Shown here: positions 8,202 through 17,037 of the stretch, piece after piece | Layout of the letters: every line of letters starts with the position of its first letter | How positions within the stretch are numbered: the first letter of the stretch is position 1 | Notes under the pieces: model-generated | Seen by the model: the letters and a program-made list of their open reading frames with translations, nothing else | Databases searched by the model: none | Told to the model about the DNA's origin: nothing | Program-made: the position numbers and the translations under genes | NCBI GenBank assembly: GCA_963710735.1 | Contig: CAVQBN010000005.1 | Span: forward strand, 124,001-188,000 | Direction of reading: 5' to 3' | Length of the DNA stretch: 64,000 bases | Origin: FEN-1297 sp963710735 | GTDB taxonomy: Bacteria > Bacteroidota > Ignavibacteria > Ignavibacteriales > Ignavibacteriaceae

Positions 8202-9012
8202 ATGAAATTAGCTATTATAAAGATAAGCGGTAAATCTATAAATGAATTTATTAACACGGATAAATGGATTTCAGTTCTTAAAAATTTTTCTACTAAATAT
8301 AGCTGGAATAGTTTTAGTTCATGGTGCAGGTAAAAATATTTCCGAATGGTCTGAAAAATTGGGCCTAGAAACTCAATTTATAAACGGTCTAAGAGTTACT
8401 TCTGAGAAACAAATGGAAATTGTTGCTGCTATCCAAGCCGGAGTATTAAATAGCCAAATCAATGCAAAACTAAACGCTAATGGTTTTGAATCGATTGGAC
8501 TATCCGGAATAGACAGGAATACTTTTACAGCAGAGTACTTTAATAAGGAACTTGGGTTTGTAGGAAAGCCGAACTTATCCGGTTCAGTATTATGGATTAA
8601 GGATTTACTTAAATCGAATGTTATACCAGTATTTTCAAGTGTATGCAAGGATGCATCAGGAAACTTAATGAATGTTAACGCGGATATCTTTACCGAGACA
8701 TTAGCGGTTGCATTAAATGCCGATTCAGTATTTTTTGTCTCTGATGTTGATGGAGTTAAAATAAAAGGTAATGTAAAGAAAACTTTGATTGAAGAGGAAA
8801 TTATTAATGGAATCGTCAACGGTGATATTACAGAGGGAATGATTCCGAAACTTAATAGCTGTATCGAACTGTTGAAAAAAGGAATAAACAAAGTATGGAT
8901 AGGTTCACAAATAATTAATTTATCATCTAATAAAAAAGAAAGTATTAATGGAAACGGAACCTGGATCGTTAGTACAGACGAAAGTGAATACGAATTACTC
9001 AAGATTGCTTAA
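8202..9012 (+). CDS. argB: Acetylglutamate kinase ArgB, reading frame interrupted (+1)
   Basis: Amino acid kinase-family enzyme that phosphorylates N-acetylglutamate. The natural start is ATG 8202 (MKLAIIKISGKSINEF), 15 bases after argJ, behind GAGGAAT. This frame runs only to about codon 34 (...FSTKY) and then stops soon after. The rest of the kinase (AGIVLVHGAGKN, NVNADIFTETLAVALNADS, FVSDVDGV) is in the +1 frame. The join fits best at TAT|A|GCT around 8301. A Met at 8242 opens the downstream frame but gives a non-homologous N-terminus lacking the IKISGK strand, so it is not the real start. The gene looks complete apart from one excess base. A sequencing insertion, a recent mutation or a tolerated frameshift are all possible. 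Confidence 0.85.
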
Positions 9013-10153
9013 CACATATTCAAGGTATCCTGTTGAGTTTTCATATGGTAACGGTGCATATATTTATGATGAAACCGGAAAAGAATATATCGATTTCCTC
9101 TGTGGAATTGCAGTTACCGGGTTCGGGCATAATCATCCCGGTATAAAGGCTGCGGCAGTTAAGCAAATAGAAAATTTCTGGCATGTTTCAAATTTATATA
9201 CATCAACTCCCCAGGAAACACTAGCAAAGAAATTAGCCGACTTATCGGGTCTAGATTCTGTATTCTTTTGTAATTCCGGAACCGAAGCAAATGAAGCTGC
9301 AATTAAGTTTGCCAGAAAGTGGGGAAAAGGTAAATATGAAATTATTTCTACAATAGGCGGTTTCCATGGAAGGACATATGGAAGTCTTTCTGCTACCGGT
9401 GAATATAAATATTGGGAGGGATTTGAACCTTTAGTTCCAGGGTTTACTCATGTTACTTTCGGTAATATTCAAGCTGTCGAAAATGCTATTACGAATGATA
9501 CAGTTGCAGTTTTAGTTGAAACAATTCAAGGAGAAGGCGGAGTAAACGTTGGACCAAAAAATTACTTAAAAGAATTGAGATCGCTTTGTACTGAGAAAAA
9601 TATTTTATTGATTATTGATGAAGTTCAAACAGGAATCGGCAGAACCGGAAAATTCTTTTCTTATCTTCATGAAGAAATAATTCCCGATATTGTTACTGCA
9701 GCAAAAGGAATTGCTAACGGTATACCATTAGGTGCAACAATTTGCAGTAAAGATATTGCTAAAGAAATTAAACCTGGTATTCATGGATCAACTTTTGGTG
9801 GAAATCCAATAGCAATTGCAGCCGCAAATAAAGTTGTTGATCTTCTGAATGAAGAACAACTAAATAAAATAGAACAGCTTGGAAAAACGATAATGGACGC
9901 ATTACATGGACTAAATATTTCCGAGATTAAAAATGTTAGAGGAAAGGGTTTAATGATCGGTATTGAATTCATTCAAGGAATCTCAGCTAAAGATGCAGCT
10001 AAAAGATTACTGGAAAAAGGATTTTTAGTCGGAACATCCGGTGAAACAGTCTTGAGAATTCTTCCACCGTTTATCATCACACAAACAGAAATTATGAAAT
10101 TTTTACTGGCATTTCGAAAAGTAATTTCCGATATATCCGGTAAAGAATATTAA
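8948..10153 (+). CDS. argD: Acetylornithine aminotransferase ArgD
   Basis: A fold-type I PLP enzyme of up to 401 residues that converts N-acetylglutamate semialdehyde to N-acetylornithine. Seen: GAYIYDETGKEYIDFLCGIA, FCNSGTEANEAAIKFARK (phosphate binding), LLIIDEVQTGIGRTGKFF with the PLP-contacting Asp, and the Schiff-base Lys in TAAKGIANGIPLGA (about residue 255). The ATG at 8948 overlaps argB by 65 bases. A GTG at 8984 would start closer to the conserved domain and cut the overlap to 29 bases, so the true start is uncertain. Confidence 0.95.
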   Translation: METEPGSLVQTKVNTNYSRLLNTYSRYPVEFSYGNGAYIYDETGKEYIDFLCGIAVTGFGHNHPGIKAAAVKQIENFWHVSNLYTSTPQETLAKKLADLSGLDSVFFCNSGTEANEAAIKFARKWGKGKYEIISTIGGFHGRTYGSLSATGEYKYWEGFEPLVPGFTHVTFGNIQAVENAITNDTVAVLVETIQGEGGVNVGPKNYLKELRSLCTEKNILLIIDEVQTGIGRTGKFFSYLHEEIIPDIVTAAKGIANGIPLGATICSKDIAKEIKPGIHGSTFGGNPIAIAAANKVVDLLNEEQLNKIEQLGKTIMDALHGLNISEIKNVRGKGLMIGIEFIQGISAKDAAKRLLEKGFLVGTSGETVLRILPPFIITQTEIMKFLLAFRKVISDISGKEY

Positions 10154-10175
10154 AAAACTAAAAATTGGTGGTATT

Positions 10176-10631
10176 ATGTCTTCTAAATTAAAAAGGCTCA
10201 ATCGTATAAAAGAAATACTTAACAGTAAAAATATTCCGTCTCATGAAAGCTTAGTTAAATTACTTTCAGAAGAAGGAATACAGGTTACACAGGCTACATT
10301 AAGTCGGGATTTTGCTGAACTCGGAGTTATCAGAACTTTTACGGAATACGGTCCGCGTTACATTTTAGATGCTCATGAATCCGGTAAGCAAATTGCAAAA
10401 TTAATTGGCTTTGAAATATTAAGCGTTGAACATAATGAATCTGTAGTTGTAATTAGAACTTTAGCAGGCCGGGCACAAGGAATTGCTCATTTTATAGATC
10501 GTTTGAATAACTCTGAAGTTTTGGGAACTATCGGCGGTGATGATACTGTTCTGGTTATTCCTAGTTCACAAAAAAGTATTCAAAACCTAATTGAATTGAT
10601 AAAAAAAATGATGACCGAACAAATCGGTTAG
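10176..10631 (+). CDS. argR: Arginine repressor ArgR
   Basis: A 151-residue transcription factor that binds operators as a hexamer when arginine is present. Seen: an N-terminal winged helix (KRLNRIKEILNSKN, then VTQATLSRDFAELGVIRT, residues about 37-54) and the C-terminal oligomerisation and arginine-binding domain with GTIGGDDTVLVI at about residues 115-126, containing the Asp pair that contacts arginine. It is embedded in the operon it should control, between argD and argG, which suggests autoregulation. The length is typical. Confidence 0.95.
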   Translation: MSSKLKRLNRIKEILNSKNIPSHESLVKLLSEEGIQVTQATLSRDFAELGVIRTFTEYGPRYILDAHESGKQIAKLIGFEILSVEHNESVVVIRTLAGRAQGIAHFIDRLNNSEVLGTIGGDDTVLVIPSSQKSIQNLIELIKKMMTEQIG

Positions 10632-10663
10632 AATAATTTAAAGTTAGAGAAGGAGATAAGAAA

Positions 10664-11884
10664 GTGTCTAGAATGAAAATTGTCGTTGCATACTCAGGAG
10701 GATTGGATACCTCTGTTATGGTCAAATGGCTTAAAGAAAAATATGATGCTGAGATAATTACTGCCACGGGATTTTTAGGTCAGGTAAAAGAAATAGAAGG
10801 TGTAAAAGAAAAAGCTGCTAAAACCGGCGCAGTAAAATCTTTTATTTTTGATTTACGCGAAGAATTCCTTACAAAGTATGCATGGAAAGCTTTAAAAGCC
10901 GGAGCTTTATATGAAGGCCTTTACCCTATGGCGACAGCAATCGGCAGACCCCTTCTAGCAAAAATGCTTGTCGATGTTGCAAACCAGGAAAATGCAGATG
11001 CAGTAGCTCACGGTTGTACAGGCAAAGGAAATGATCAAGTTAGATTTGAGGTTGGAGTTCAATCACTTGCACCACATTTAAAAACTATTGCTCCTTTAAG
11101 AATGTGGGAATTTAAAAGCCGGGAAGAAGAAATGGATTATGCTATGAAAAACGATATTCCGATTAAAGCAACAAAAGATTCTCCATATTCTATCGATGAA
11201 AATTTATGGGGACTTGCAATCGAATGCGGAATACTAGAAGATCCAACTCAAGTTCCTCCTGAAGATGCTTACCAGATAACGGTTAATCCTAAATTGGCGC
11301 CGGATAATTCTGAAGTTATCACAATAGGATTTGAAAAAGGAATTCCTGTTAGTCTTAACTCGATCGAATTAAGTGCCGTTGAGCTTGTATCTCAATTAAG
11401 AGATATGGGTGCTGCTTATGGAATCGGAAGATTAGATTTAATTGAAAACAGAGTCGTAGGCATAAAATCTAGGGAAATTTATGAAGCGCCGGCGGCAGTT
11501 CTTCTTCACACAGCACATTCGGAGCTGGAAAGACTTATTCTTGACAAAGAAACTTTCAGATATAAACAGAATATTTCAAACAAAATTGCTAATTTGATAT
11601 ACGACGGTTTATGGTATTCACCGCTTTTCAATTCGCTGATGGCATTTGTAGATGATACACAAGAAAAGATTACCGGTGAAGTGAAACTTGAACTTTATAA
11701 AGGAACGATTAAAACATTGTCAAGAAATAGCGCATTTAGTCTTTACAATAAAAATCTTGCTACTTACACAATAGAAGATACATTTGATCATAAGGCTTCC
11801 GAAGGATTTATCAAATTGTACGGACTTCCGTATAAAACTATTGCAGAAGTTAATAGCTCCATTAAGGAAGAGGTTATTGCATAA
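10664..11884 (+). CDS. argG: Argininosuccinate synthase ArgG
   Basis: A 406-residue ATP-dependent enzyme joining citrulline and aspartate. Seen: the PP-loop VVAYSGGLDTSVMVKWL near the N-terminus, AHGCTGKGNDQVRFE at about residues 115-129, and SPYSIDENLWG. The start chosen is GTG 10664 because AAGGAG lies at 10650-10655, 8 bases upstream. The internal ATG three codons later would be farther from it. It follows argR by 32 bases and is coupled to argH by a one-base stop/start overlap. Confidence 0.97.
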   Translation: MSRMKIVVAYSGGLDTSVMVKWLKEKYDAEIITATGFLGQVKEIEGVKEKAAKTGAVKSFIFDLREEFLTKYAWKALKAGALYEGLYPMATAIGRPLLAKMLVDVANQENADAVAHGCTGKGNDQVRFEVGVQSLAPHLKTIAPLRMWEFKSREEEMDYAMKNDIPIKATKDSPYSIDENLWGLAIECGILEDPTQVPPEDAYQITVNPKLAPDNSEVITIGFEKGIPVSLNSIELSAVELVSQLRDMGAAYGIGRLDLIENRVVGIKSREIYEAPAAVLLHTAHSELERLILDKETFRYKQNISNKIANLIYDGLWYSPLFNSLMAFVDDTQEKITGEVKLELYKGTIKTLSRNSAFSLYNKNLATYTIEDTFDHKASEGFIKLYGLPYKTIAEVNSSIKEEVIA

Positions 11885-13254
11885 TGCTTTGGGGCGGTCG
11901 GTTTAAAGATCAACTAAATGATAATGCATTAAGATTTTCTTCTTCATTAAATGTTGATATCAACCTAATCCACGAAGATATTGAAGGCAGTAAGGCTCAT
12001 GCTGAAATGCTTGCACATGTAAATATTATTACTCAAGATGAAGCAGAGAAAATAATAAACGGTCTAAACACAATTGAGTATGAATGGGATGAAGGAATTT
12101 GGAAACCAGACCCAAATAAATTTGAAGATATTCATTCGGCAATTGAAACAAGATTATACGAACTAATTGACAGCACTGCCGGTAAATTACATACCGGCAG
12201 AAGCCGTAATGACCAAATCGCAACGGATGTAATTTTATGGATAAAAAAAAGATGCAGTTTGGTTTGTGAAAATATAAAAGGATTACAAAAAACTTTATTA
12301 GATATATCTTCTGCCCACATTAATACAATCATTCCAGGTTATACGCATCTGCAGAGAGCTCAACCTATCTCTCTTGCCTTCCATTTATTAGCATACGTTG
12401 AGATGCTTCAAAGAGATAACGATCGATTTAAATTTATTCAAAGTTCACTTAACCAATTGCCTCTCGGTTCTGGCGCACTTGCCGGTTCAACCCTGCCTCT
12501 CGACAGGAAATTTACAAGTGATAAGCTTGGATTCGATGATCCTACAGGCAATGCGTTGGATTCTGTTTCAAACAGGGATTTTATTTTAGATTATCTTCAT
12601 GCTTGTTCAGTTGGAATGATGCACTTGAGCAGATTATCGGAAGAAATAATTATATGGTCTTCAACTGAATGGAATTTTATCAAATTGAATGACAGTTTCA
12701 CTACCGGATCATCATTAATGCCGCAAAAGAAAAATCCGGATTTAGCTGAGTTGATAAGAGGTAAAACAGGACATGTTTACGGAAATTACATTGCATTAGC
12801 TTCCACACTTAAATCTCTGCCATTAAGTTATAATAGAGATCTTCAAGAAGATAAACTGCCATTATTTAATTCTTCTTTTACTTATGAAGATTCTTTAAAC
12901 ATTATGAATTCAATGCTCTATTCTGCTAAATTTAATGGCAAAAGATTTCTAAATGAATTAAAAGGAGATTTTTCTTTATCCACCGATCTTGCTGATTGGC
13001 TTGTGTTGAAAGGAATTCCTTTTAGAGAAGCACATGAAATTGTCGGTAAGGTTGTTCAAAAACTGGAAAATGAAAATAGAAATTTTAGCACTGTTACATT
13101 AAAAGAATTAAAGGATACTAATTCGATCTTTGATGATAGCGCTTTGGAATGTTTGGATATTTCGAAATCATTGGAAAAGAAAAAAAGCTACGGCTCCCCC
13201 AACCCAGAATTTGTCAAATCAAGAATTGAATTTTGGAAACAAAATTTAACTTAA
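11884..13254 (+). CDS. argH: Argininosuccinate lyase ArgH
   Basis: A 456-residue member of the fumarase/aspartase superfamily that releases arginine and fumarate. Seen: MLWGGRFKD at the start, TGRSRNDQIATD at about residues 101-112, the His-containing GYTHLQRAQP, and the signature GSSLMPQKKNPDLAE at about 274-288 carrying the catalytic Ser. It begins inside the argG stop codon, so translation is coupled. It is the last gene of the operon; no argF is present, so citrulline formation must be encoded elsewhere. Confidence 0.97.
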   Translation: MLWGGRFKDQLNDNALRFSSSLNVDINLIHEDIEGSKAHAEMLAHVNIITQDEAEKIINGLNTIEYEWDEGIWKPDPNKFEDIHSAIETRLYELIDSTAGKLHTGRSRNDQIATDVILWIKKRCSLVCENIKGLQKTLLDISSAHINTIIPGYTHLQRAQPISLAFHLLAYVEMLQRDNDRFKFIQSSLNQLPLGSGALAGSTLPLDRKFTSDKLGFDDPTGNALDSVSNRDFILDYLHACSVGMMHLSRLSEEIIIWSSTEWNFIKLNDSFTTGSSLMPQKKNPDLAELIRGKTGHVYGNYIALASTLKSLPLSYNRDLQEDKLPLFNSSFTYEDSLNIMNSMLYSAKFNGKRFLNELKGDFSLSTDLADWLVLKGIPFREAHEIVGKVVQKLENENRNFSTVTLKELKDTNSIFDDSALECLDISKSLEKKKSYGSPNPEFVKSRIEFWKQNLT

Positions 13255-13266
13255 GAATAAAAGTAA

Positions 13267-13506
13267 TTATTCGTGTCCATCATGTTCTGAATCATCAAGA
13301 ACATAAGAATTATAGATTATATAATATTCTTGCTGCCACTCATCTTCAATCATAAAATTTGTAGGATAATTGTTTTCCATATGAGGCATAATTTTATGAT
13401 TGTGAAATTCAATTCTTCTTTCAAATTCTTTTGTACTTATACTTGGAAATTGAATTATTAAGTCAGTCTTTTTCTTCATTTTTAGCCTTCGATCATATTT
13501 TAACAT
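13267..13506 (-). CDS. Hypothetical protein, 70-79 residues
   Basis: A small frame of unknown function, convergent with argH and separated from it by 12 bases. It encodes a basic N-terminus, the stretch RRIEFHNHKIMPHMENNYP in the middle and a very acidic His-containing end (LDDSEHDGHE). There is no signal peptide or membrane segment. The first ATG is at 13506, but ATG 13479 (MKKKTDLIIQF) has a better upstream AAGG and may be the real start. No family is recognised. It is probably real because it fills the gap neatly with no overlapping alternative, but evidence is modest. Confidence 0.5.
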   Translation of the reverse strand: MLKYDRRLKMKKKTDLIIQFPSISTKEFERRIEFHNHKIMPHMENNYPTNFMIEDEWQQEYYIIYNSYVLDDSEHDGHE

Positions 13507-13723
13507 ATAATTTACTTTTCGAATATTTTGTAATTGTTATCGAATTGTTAAAATTATATTAAATATTCATAAGTAATTATCGAAAATTTTATGAAATATC
13601 TTAGTGATGAGATACACGAAATGAAGGGTTTTAGTCTATAAAGTTGATTTTTATGACCTGAATCAATTTTAACACAGCTAAAAGTCTCTATTTCAGATAC
13701 TTAATAATTATCAAATAAATAGT

Positions 13724-15037
13724 TTAATATCTAAGCCATGCACAGATCAAATCAACAGCTTCCAAAGTCGGTGCACAATACATTTCAAGAAAATCTTCCT
13801 TAATATTTTTATTGGTTTTCATACGTTCTGCGGCTTCAATTGCCCTTACACCGTCAAAATCCACATATGATAATCTTGCAGTTAATTCATCTTCAGGTCT
13901 GCCGAAAACACTTCCTGGCAAAATTGCAACTCCAGTATCCTCTAATAAAGCTTCACATAATTGAACGCTGGTTTTTATGCCCCTGGTTAGTAGTAATTTT
14001 CTAAATGGCTCAAAATCTGGGAATAAATAAAAAGCGCCTTCCGGCAGAGGAACCCAAATACCTGCGTCATTTAATTGTTTGGTTATTCTTTTAGCTAATG
14101 TTTTTAAAATCCACCTCGAATTCCACAAATAATTTTCTATATCAGGGCCGCCACGATATGCTCTAACTGCGGCATACTGAATAGGTGTGCTGGTTGCAGT
14201 AAATGTTTCACTAGCCACCGAAGCCATTGCATCGAGTAACCAATATAGTGACGAAGGGAATGTAAATGTCCCCAATCTCCAGCCGCCGGCTCCGCACCAT
14301 TTGCTCAGTCCTCCGCTTATGATAGTTCCTTCGGGGTAATATTTAGCTATTGATATATGTCTTCCTTTATGGTGTAGTTCGCCGTAAATTTCATCGGATA
14401 ACAAAATTAGTCTGTGTTTCTTTGCAACTTGTGCAATTTTTTTCAATTCTTCGGCACTATAAGTAATTCCTGCCGGATTTGAAGGATAATTTAAGATTAC
14501 AATTCTTGGACGGATCGGATCATCTTTACAAAGCTCAATTAATTCTTCTGCTGTAAGCTTCCAAAAGTTTTCTGCTTGAGTTTTTACCCACCTTACTTGC
14601 CTGCCGATAATATGTGCTTGTGGTGCATACGAAACCCAGCTTGGTGTTGGTATAACAAGATCTCCGTAATAAACAAACTGCAGTAAAAACATTAATTCTT
14701 TTGATCCAGGTCCGATTAAAACATCTTCTGCTGAACGACAAATACCATTTGTACGGCAATGATATTCGGCAACAGCTTCTCTTAGCTGAGGCAAACCTTT
14801 AACTGGTAAATAATCTTTTTGGTATGCATTAACCTTCAATTCTTCAACAACTGGTTGAGGAACAGGGAATGGAGATTGGCCAAGTCCAAGTTTATATACA
14901 GTTCGGCCTTCTTTTCGGAGTTGATTGCTTTTTTCATTAATTGCTAATGTTGCTGATTGAGGAATACCCCGAACATTTAAGTTTAAGCTAACTTCATGAA
15001 TTTTATTATTCTTCCCCACTATGCTTTTGTCTCTCAT
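13724..15037 (-). CDS. PLP-dependent class I/II aminotransferase
   Basis: A 437-residue aminotransferase of the aspartate aminotransferase fold. Seen: KLGLGQSPFPVPQPVVEEL at about residues 45-63, the NYPSNPAG loop near residue 186, SDEIYGELHH with the PLP-binding Asp and Tyr (about 217-226), and the Schiff-base Lys in SGGLSKWCGAGGWRLG (about 245), where the Arg follows. The N-terminus carries about 40 residues before the first conserved strand. Substrate is not inferable. It is divergent from the lolC-like gene, with the tRNA cluster between them. Confidence 0.9.
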   Translation of the reverse strand: MRDKSIVGKNNKIHEVSLNLNVRGIPQSATLAINEKSNQLRKEGRTVYKLGLGQSPFPVPQPVVEELKVNAYQKDYLPVKGLPQLREAVAEYHCRTNGICRSAEDVLIGPGSKELMFLLQFVYYGDLVIPTPSWVSYAPQAHIIGRQVRWVKTQAENFWKLTAEELIELCKDDPIRPRIVILNYPSNPAGITYSAEELKKIAQVAKKHRLILLSDEIYGELHHKGRHISIAKYYPEGTIISGGLSKWCGAGGWRLGTFTFPSSLYWLLDAMASVASETFTATSTPIQYAAVRAYRGGPDIENYLWNSRWILKTLAKRITKQLNDAGIWVPLPEGAFYLFPDFEPFRKLLLTRGIKTSVQLCEALLEDTGVAILPGSVFGRPEDELTARLSYVDFDGVRAIEAAERMKTNKNIKEDFLEMYCAPTLEAVDLICAWLRY

Positions 15038-15130
15038 TTTTTATTCTAAAGCTAAACTTAAAGATTAATTAGTAGTGTTTCCAGAAAATTTAGTGTTTTA
15101 AATCATAAAAGATTTTGTACAAAAAACATA

Positions 15131-15170
15131 TTTAAAAAATAAAAGCCTTTTCTTTTAATAGAAAAGGCTT
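15131..15170 (-). terminator. Rho-independent terminator of the tRNA cluster
   Basis: A perfect 10-bp inverted repeat (AAGCCTTTTC 15143-15152 and GAAAAGGCTT 15161-15170) has an 8-base loop. On the minus strand it is followed by a T-rich run (15131-15142). It begins 7 bases after the 3' end of tRNA-Glu. Confidence 0.85.
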
Positions 15171-15176
15171 GAAGAG

Positions 15177-15248
15177 TGACCCCAACGGGATTTGAACCCA
15201 TATTACCGCCGTGAAAGGGCGATGTCCTAACCATTAGACGATGGGGCC
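15177..15248 (-). tRNA. tRNA-Glu (TTC)
   Basis: The reverse strand folds as a 72-base cloverleaf. The acceptor GGCCCCA pairs with TGGGGTC, the D-arm contains TCTAATGGTTAGGA, the anticodon loop is CTTTCAC with anticodon TTC, and the T-loop is GGGTTCAAATCCC. CCA is not encoded. It is the last of four tRNAs read right to left. Confidence 0.95.
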
Positions 15249-15270
15249 TAAGATATTCAATTTTATTTTG

Positions 15271-15345
15271 GGTGGACGATGGGATTTGAACCCATGACCC
15301 TCAGGGCCACAACCTGATACTCTAACCAACTGAGCTACGCCCACC
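15271..15345 (-). tRNA. tRNA-His (GTG)
   Basis: A cloverleaf on the reverse strand with anticodon loop TTGTGGC (GTG) and stem TCAGG/CCTGA. The 5' end carries the extra G-1 opposite C73, a hallmark of bacterial tRNA-His. The T-arm is GGGTTCAAATCCC. Length is 75 bases including G-1, and CCA is not encoded. Confidence 0.95.
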
Positions 15346-15403
15346 ATGTAATCATAATATAATATAAAATTTACTAATTAAAATTTTACATCCAATTATT
15401 TTG

Positions 15404-15477
15404 TACGCCCGAGTGGAATCGAACCACTAACCTACAGCTTAGAAGGCTGTTGCTCTATCCGATTGAGCTACGGGCGC
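15404..15477 (-). tRNA. tRNA-Arg (TCT)
   Basis: The reverse strand gives acceptor GCGCCCG/CGGGCGT, anticodon stem ACAGC/GCTGT with loop CTTCTAA (anticodon TCT) and T-arm GTGGTTCGATTCCAC. It would decode AGA and AGG. The first acceptor pair is G-U. CCA is not encoded. Confidence 0.95.
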
Positions 15478-15529
15478 AGATTAGTGTAAAATGAATTCCT
15501 ATCAAATTATATAAGAACAAGCATTTAAG

Positions 15530-15605
15530 TCGGGGCGGCAGGATTCGAACCTGCGACCTCCTGCTCCCAAAGCAGGCGCGATGAACCGGGCTACGCTACG
15601 CCCCG
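15530..15605 (-). tRNA. tRNA-Pro (TGG)
   Basis: The reverse strand gives acceptor CGGGGCG/CGCCCCG, the C1-G72 pair typical of tRNA-Pro, anticodon stem CTGCT/AGCAG with loop TTTGGGA (anticodon TGG), and T-arm GCAGGTTCGAATCCTGC. It is the first tRNA of the minus-strand Pro-Arg-His-Glu cluster. CCA is not encoded. Confidence 0.95.
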
Positions 15606-15811
15606 ATTTCCATTTCAAATTTTTACAAACCTAATTTAAAATAGGATAATAAATATATATTATAACCCTCAAAAAAACAAAGAAACAAATCTTAATTTTA
15701 AATATTATGTTACAATTTTTTCGTTAAAATCAACATTTGCAAAAAATTTTTATGTATCCTTAATCTTGTTTAAATTAACAAATAAGAATAATATTTATCA
15801 TCTATTTTTTA

Positions 15812-17037
15812 ATGTCTTTTCCATTTTACATTTCAAAAAAGTATACCTTCTCTAAAAAAGATTCAAGGTTTATAACCTTTATCTCTACAATTTCAATTGT
15901 TGGGATATCTTTAGGAGTTGCGACTTTAATAATAGCACTAAGTATTCTCAATGGATTTGCTAGAACTATTACTGACAAAATCATCAACTTTGATTCTCAT
16001 ATTCAAATAACCTCTTACACAGGCTCATTGCCTGATTATCACAGTGCATTACCGGTTTTAGAAAAAAAGCTATCGCCTTTTGCTGAGTCGATTAATCCTT
16101 TTGTTTCCGAGTTAGCAATAATCAGCAGTAAAATTATAAAAGACGGAGTCAGCATAAAAGGAATAAGGCCTGAAGACAAATGGATTGGAGTAAAAGAAGA
16201 TATTATTAAAGGCAAATTTGATTTAAGTAATAATTCAGATTTACCATCCTATAATTATAGGTGAAAAATTAGCCGACAAACTTTTAGTAAAAGTCGGTGA
16301 TAAAATTACCATTTTTGCTCTTAATAAAAACCAAATACCCTCTCCGGAAAATTTACCGAATATAAAACAATTTAGAATTACGGGAATTTTTGAAAGTGGA
16401 ATGGCTGCTTATGATGATCTCATTGCATATGTAAATATTAAAACAGCTCAAAGTTTGTTCAATATAGGAAATGATGTAACCGGGTATGATATACGTTTGA
16501 ATAATATCTCTAAAATTGACAGTTTGACTAATTATTTGAATAATAATTTAAGTTATCCATACGCAACTAGATCAATTTATCAAATACATCGAAATATTTT
16601 TACATGGATTGATCTGCAGAAAAAACCAATTCCAATTATTCTAGGGTTAATTATTATTGTTGCTGTTTTTAATATAATTGGAACCTTGTTAATGGTCGTA
16701 TTAGAAAAAACGAATGAAATTGGTGTATTAAAAAGTCTGGGTGCAAATAAAAAGCAGATAATTTCAATTTTCATTTACCAGGGAATTTATCTTGCACTTG
16801 CTGGAATAATAATTGGCAATTTATTAGCATTTATATTGACCGAACTTCAGCTGCATTATAAAATAATTTCTATCCCCTCATCTGTTTATTTTATGTCTAC
16901 CGTTCCTATATATCTTACGCCCGGTACATTTATGATTGTATCAATTATTAACTTTTATTTTATGCATGATGGCTTCTTTTATTCCGAGTTATATTGCTTC
17001 TAAAATTCAACCTGTATCCACATTGCGGTTTAATTAA
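15812..17037 (+). CDS. LolC/LolE-like ABC permease, reading frame interrupted twice (+1, +1)
   Basis: A paralogue of the permease that follows it, broken into three frames. Segment 1 (15812 to about 16249) has the N-terminal helix FITFISTISIVGISLGVATL and part of the periplasmic domain. Segment 2 (about 16251-16950) resumes at IIIGEKLADKLLVKVGDK and carries two further helices and NEIGVLKSLGANKKQI. Segment 3 (about 16951-17037) gives MMASFIPSYIASKIQPVS and ends at TAA 17035-17037, coupled to the next ATG. Both joins require skipping one base. Aligned by eye to the neighbour (LPRAILG against LPSIIIG), the first excess base is near 16250. Otherwise it is full length, about 408 residues. It is expected to pair with LolD and the second permease in lipoprotein release, if the frame breaks are artefacts. 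Confidence 0.8.

Noticed and set aside
8373..9002. A 209-codon open frame antisense to argB.
   Set aside because: The argB product on the other strand is a clear amino acid kinase; the antisense product has no recognisable features.
8242..9012. Taking ATG 8242 as the genuine argB start.
   Set aside because: It yields an N-terminus unlike ArgB and discards the IKISGK strand encoded from 8202, which lies at the expected spacing after argJ.
15606..15811. Gap between the tRNA cluster and the lolC-like gene screened for another tRNA or small RNA.
   Set aside because: No cloverleaf, stable hairpin or reading frame was found; it is simply AT-rich.
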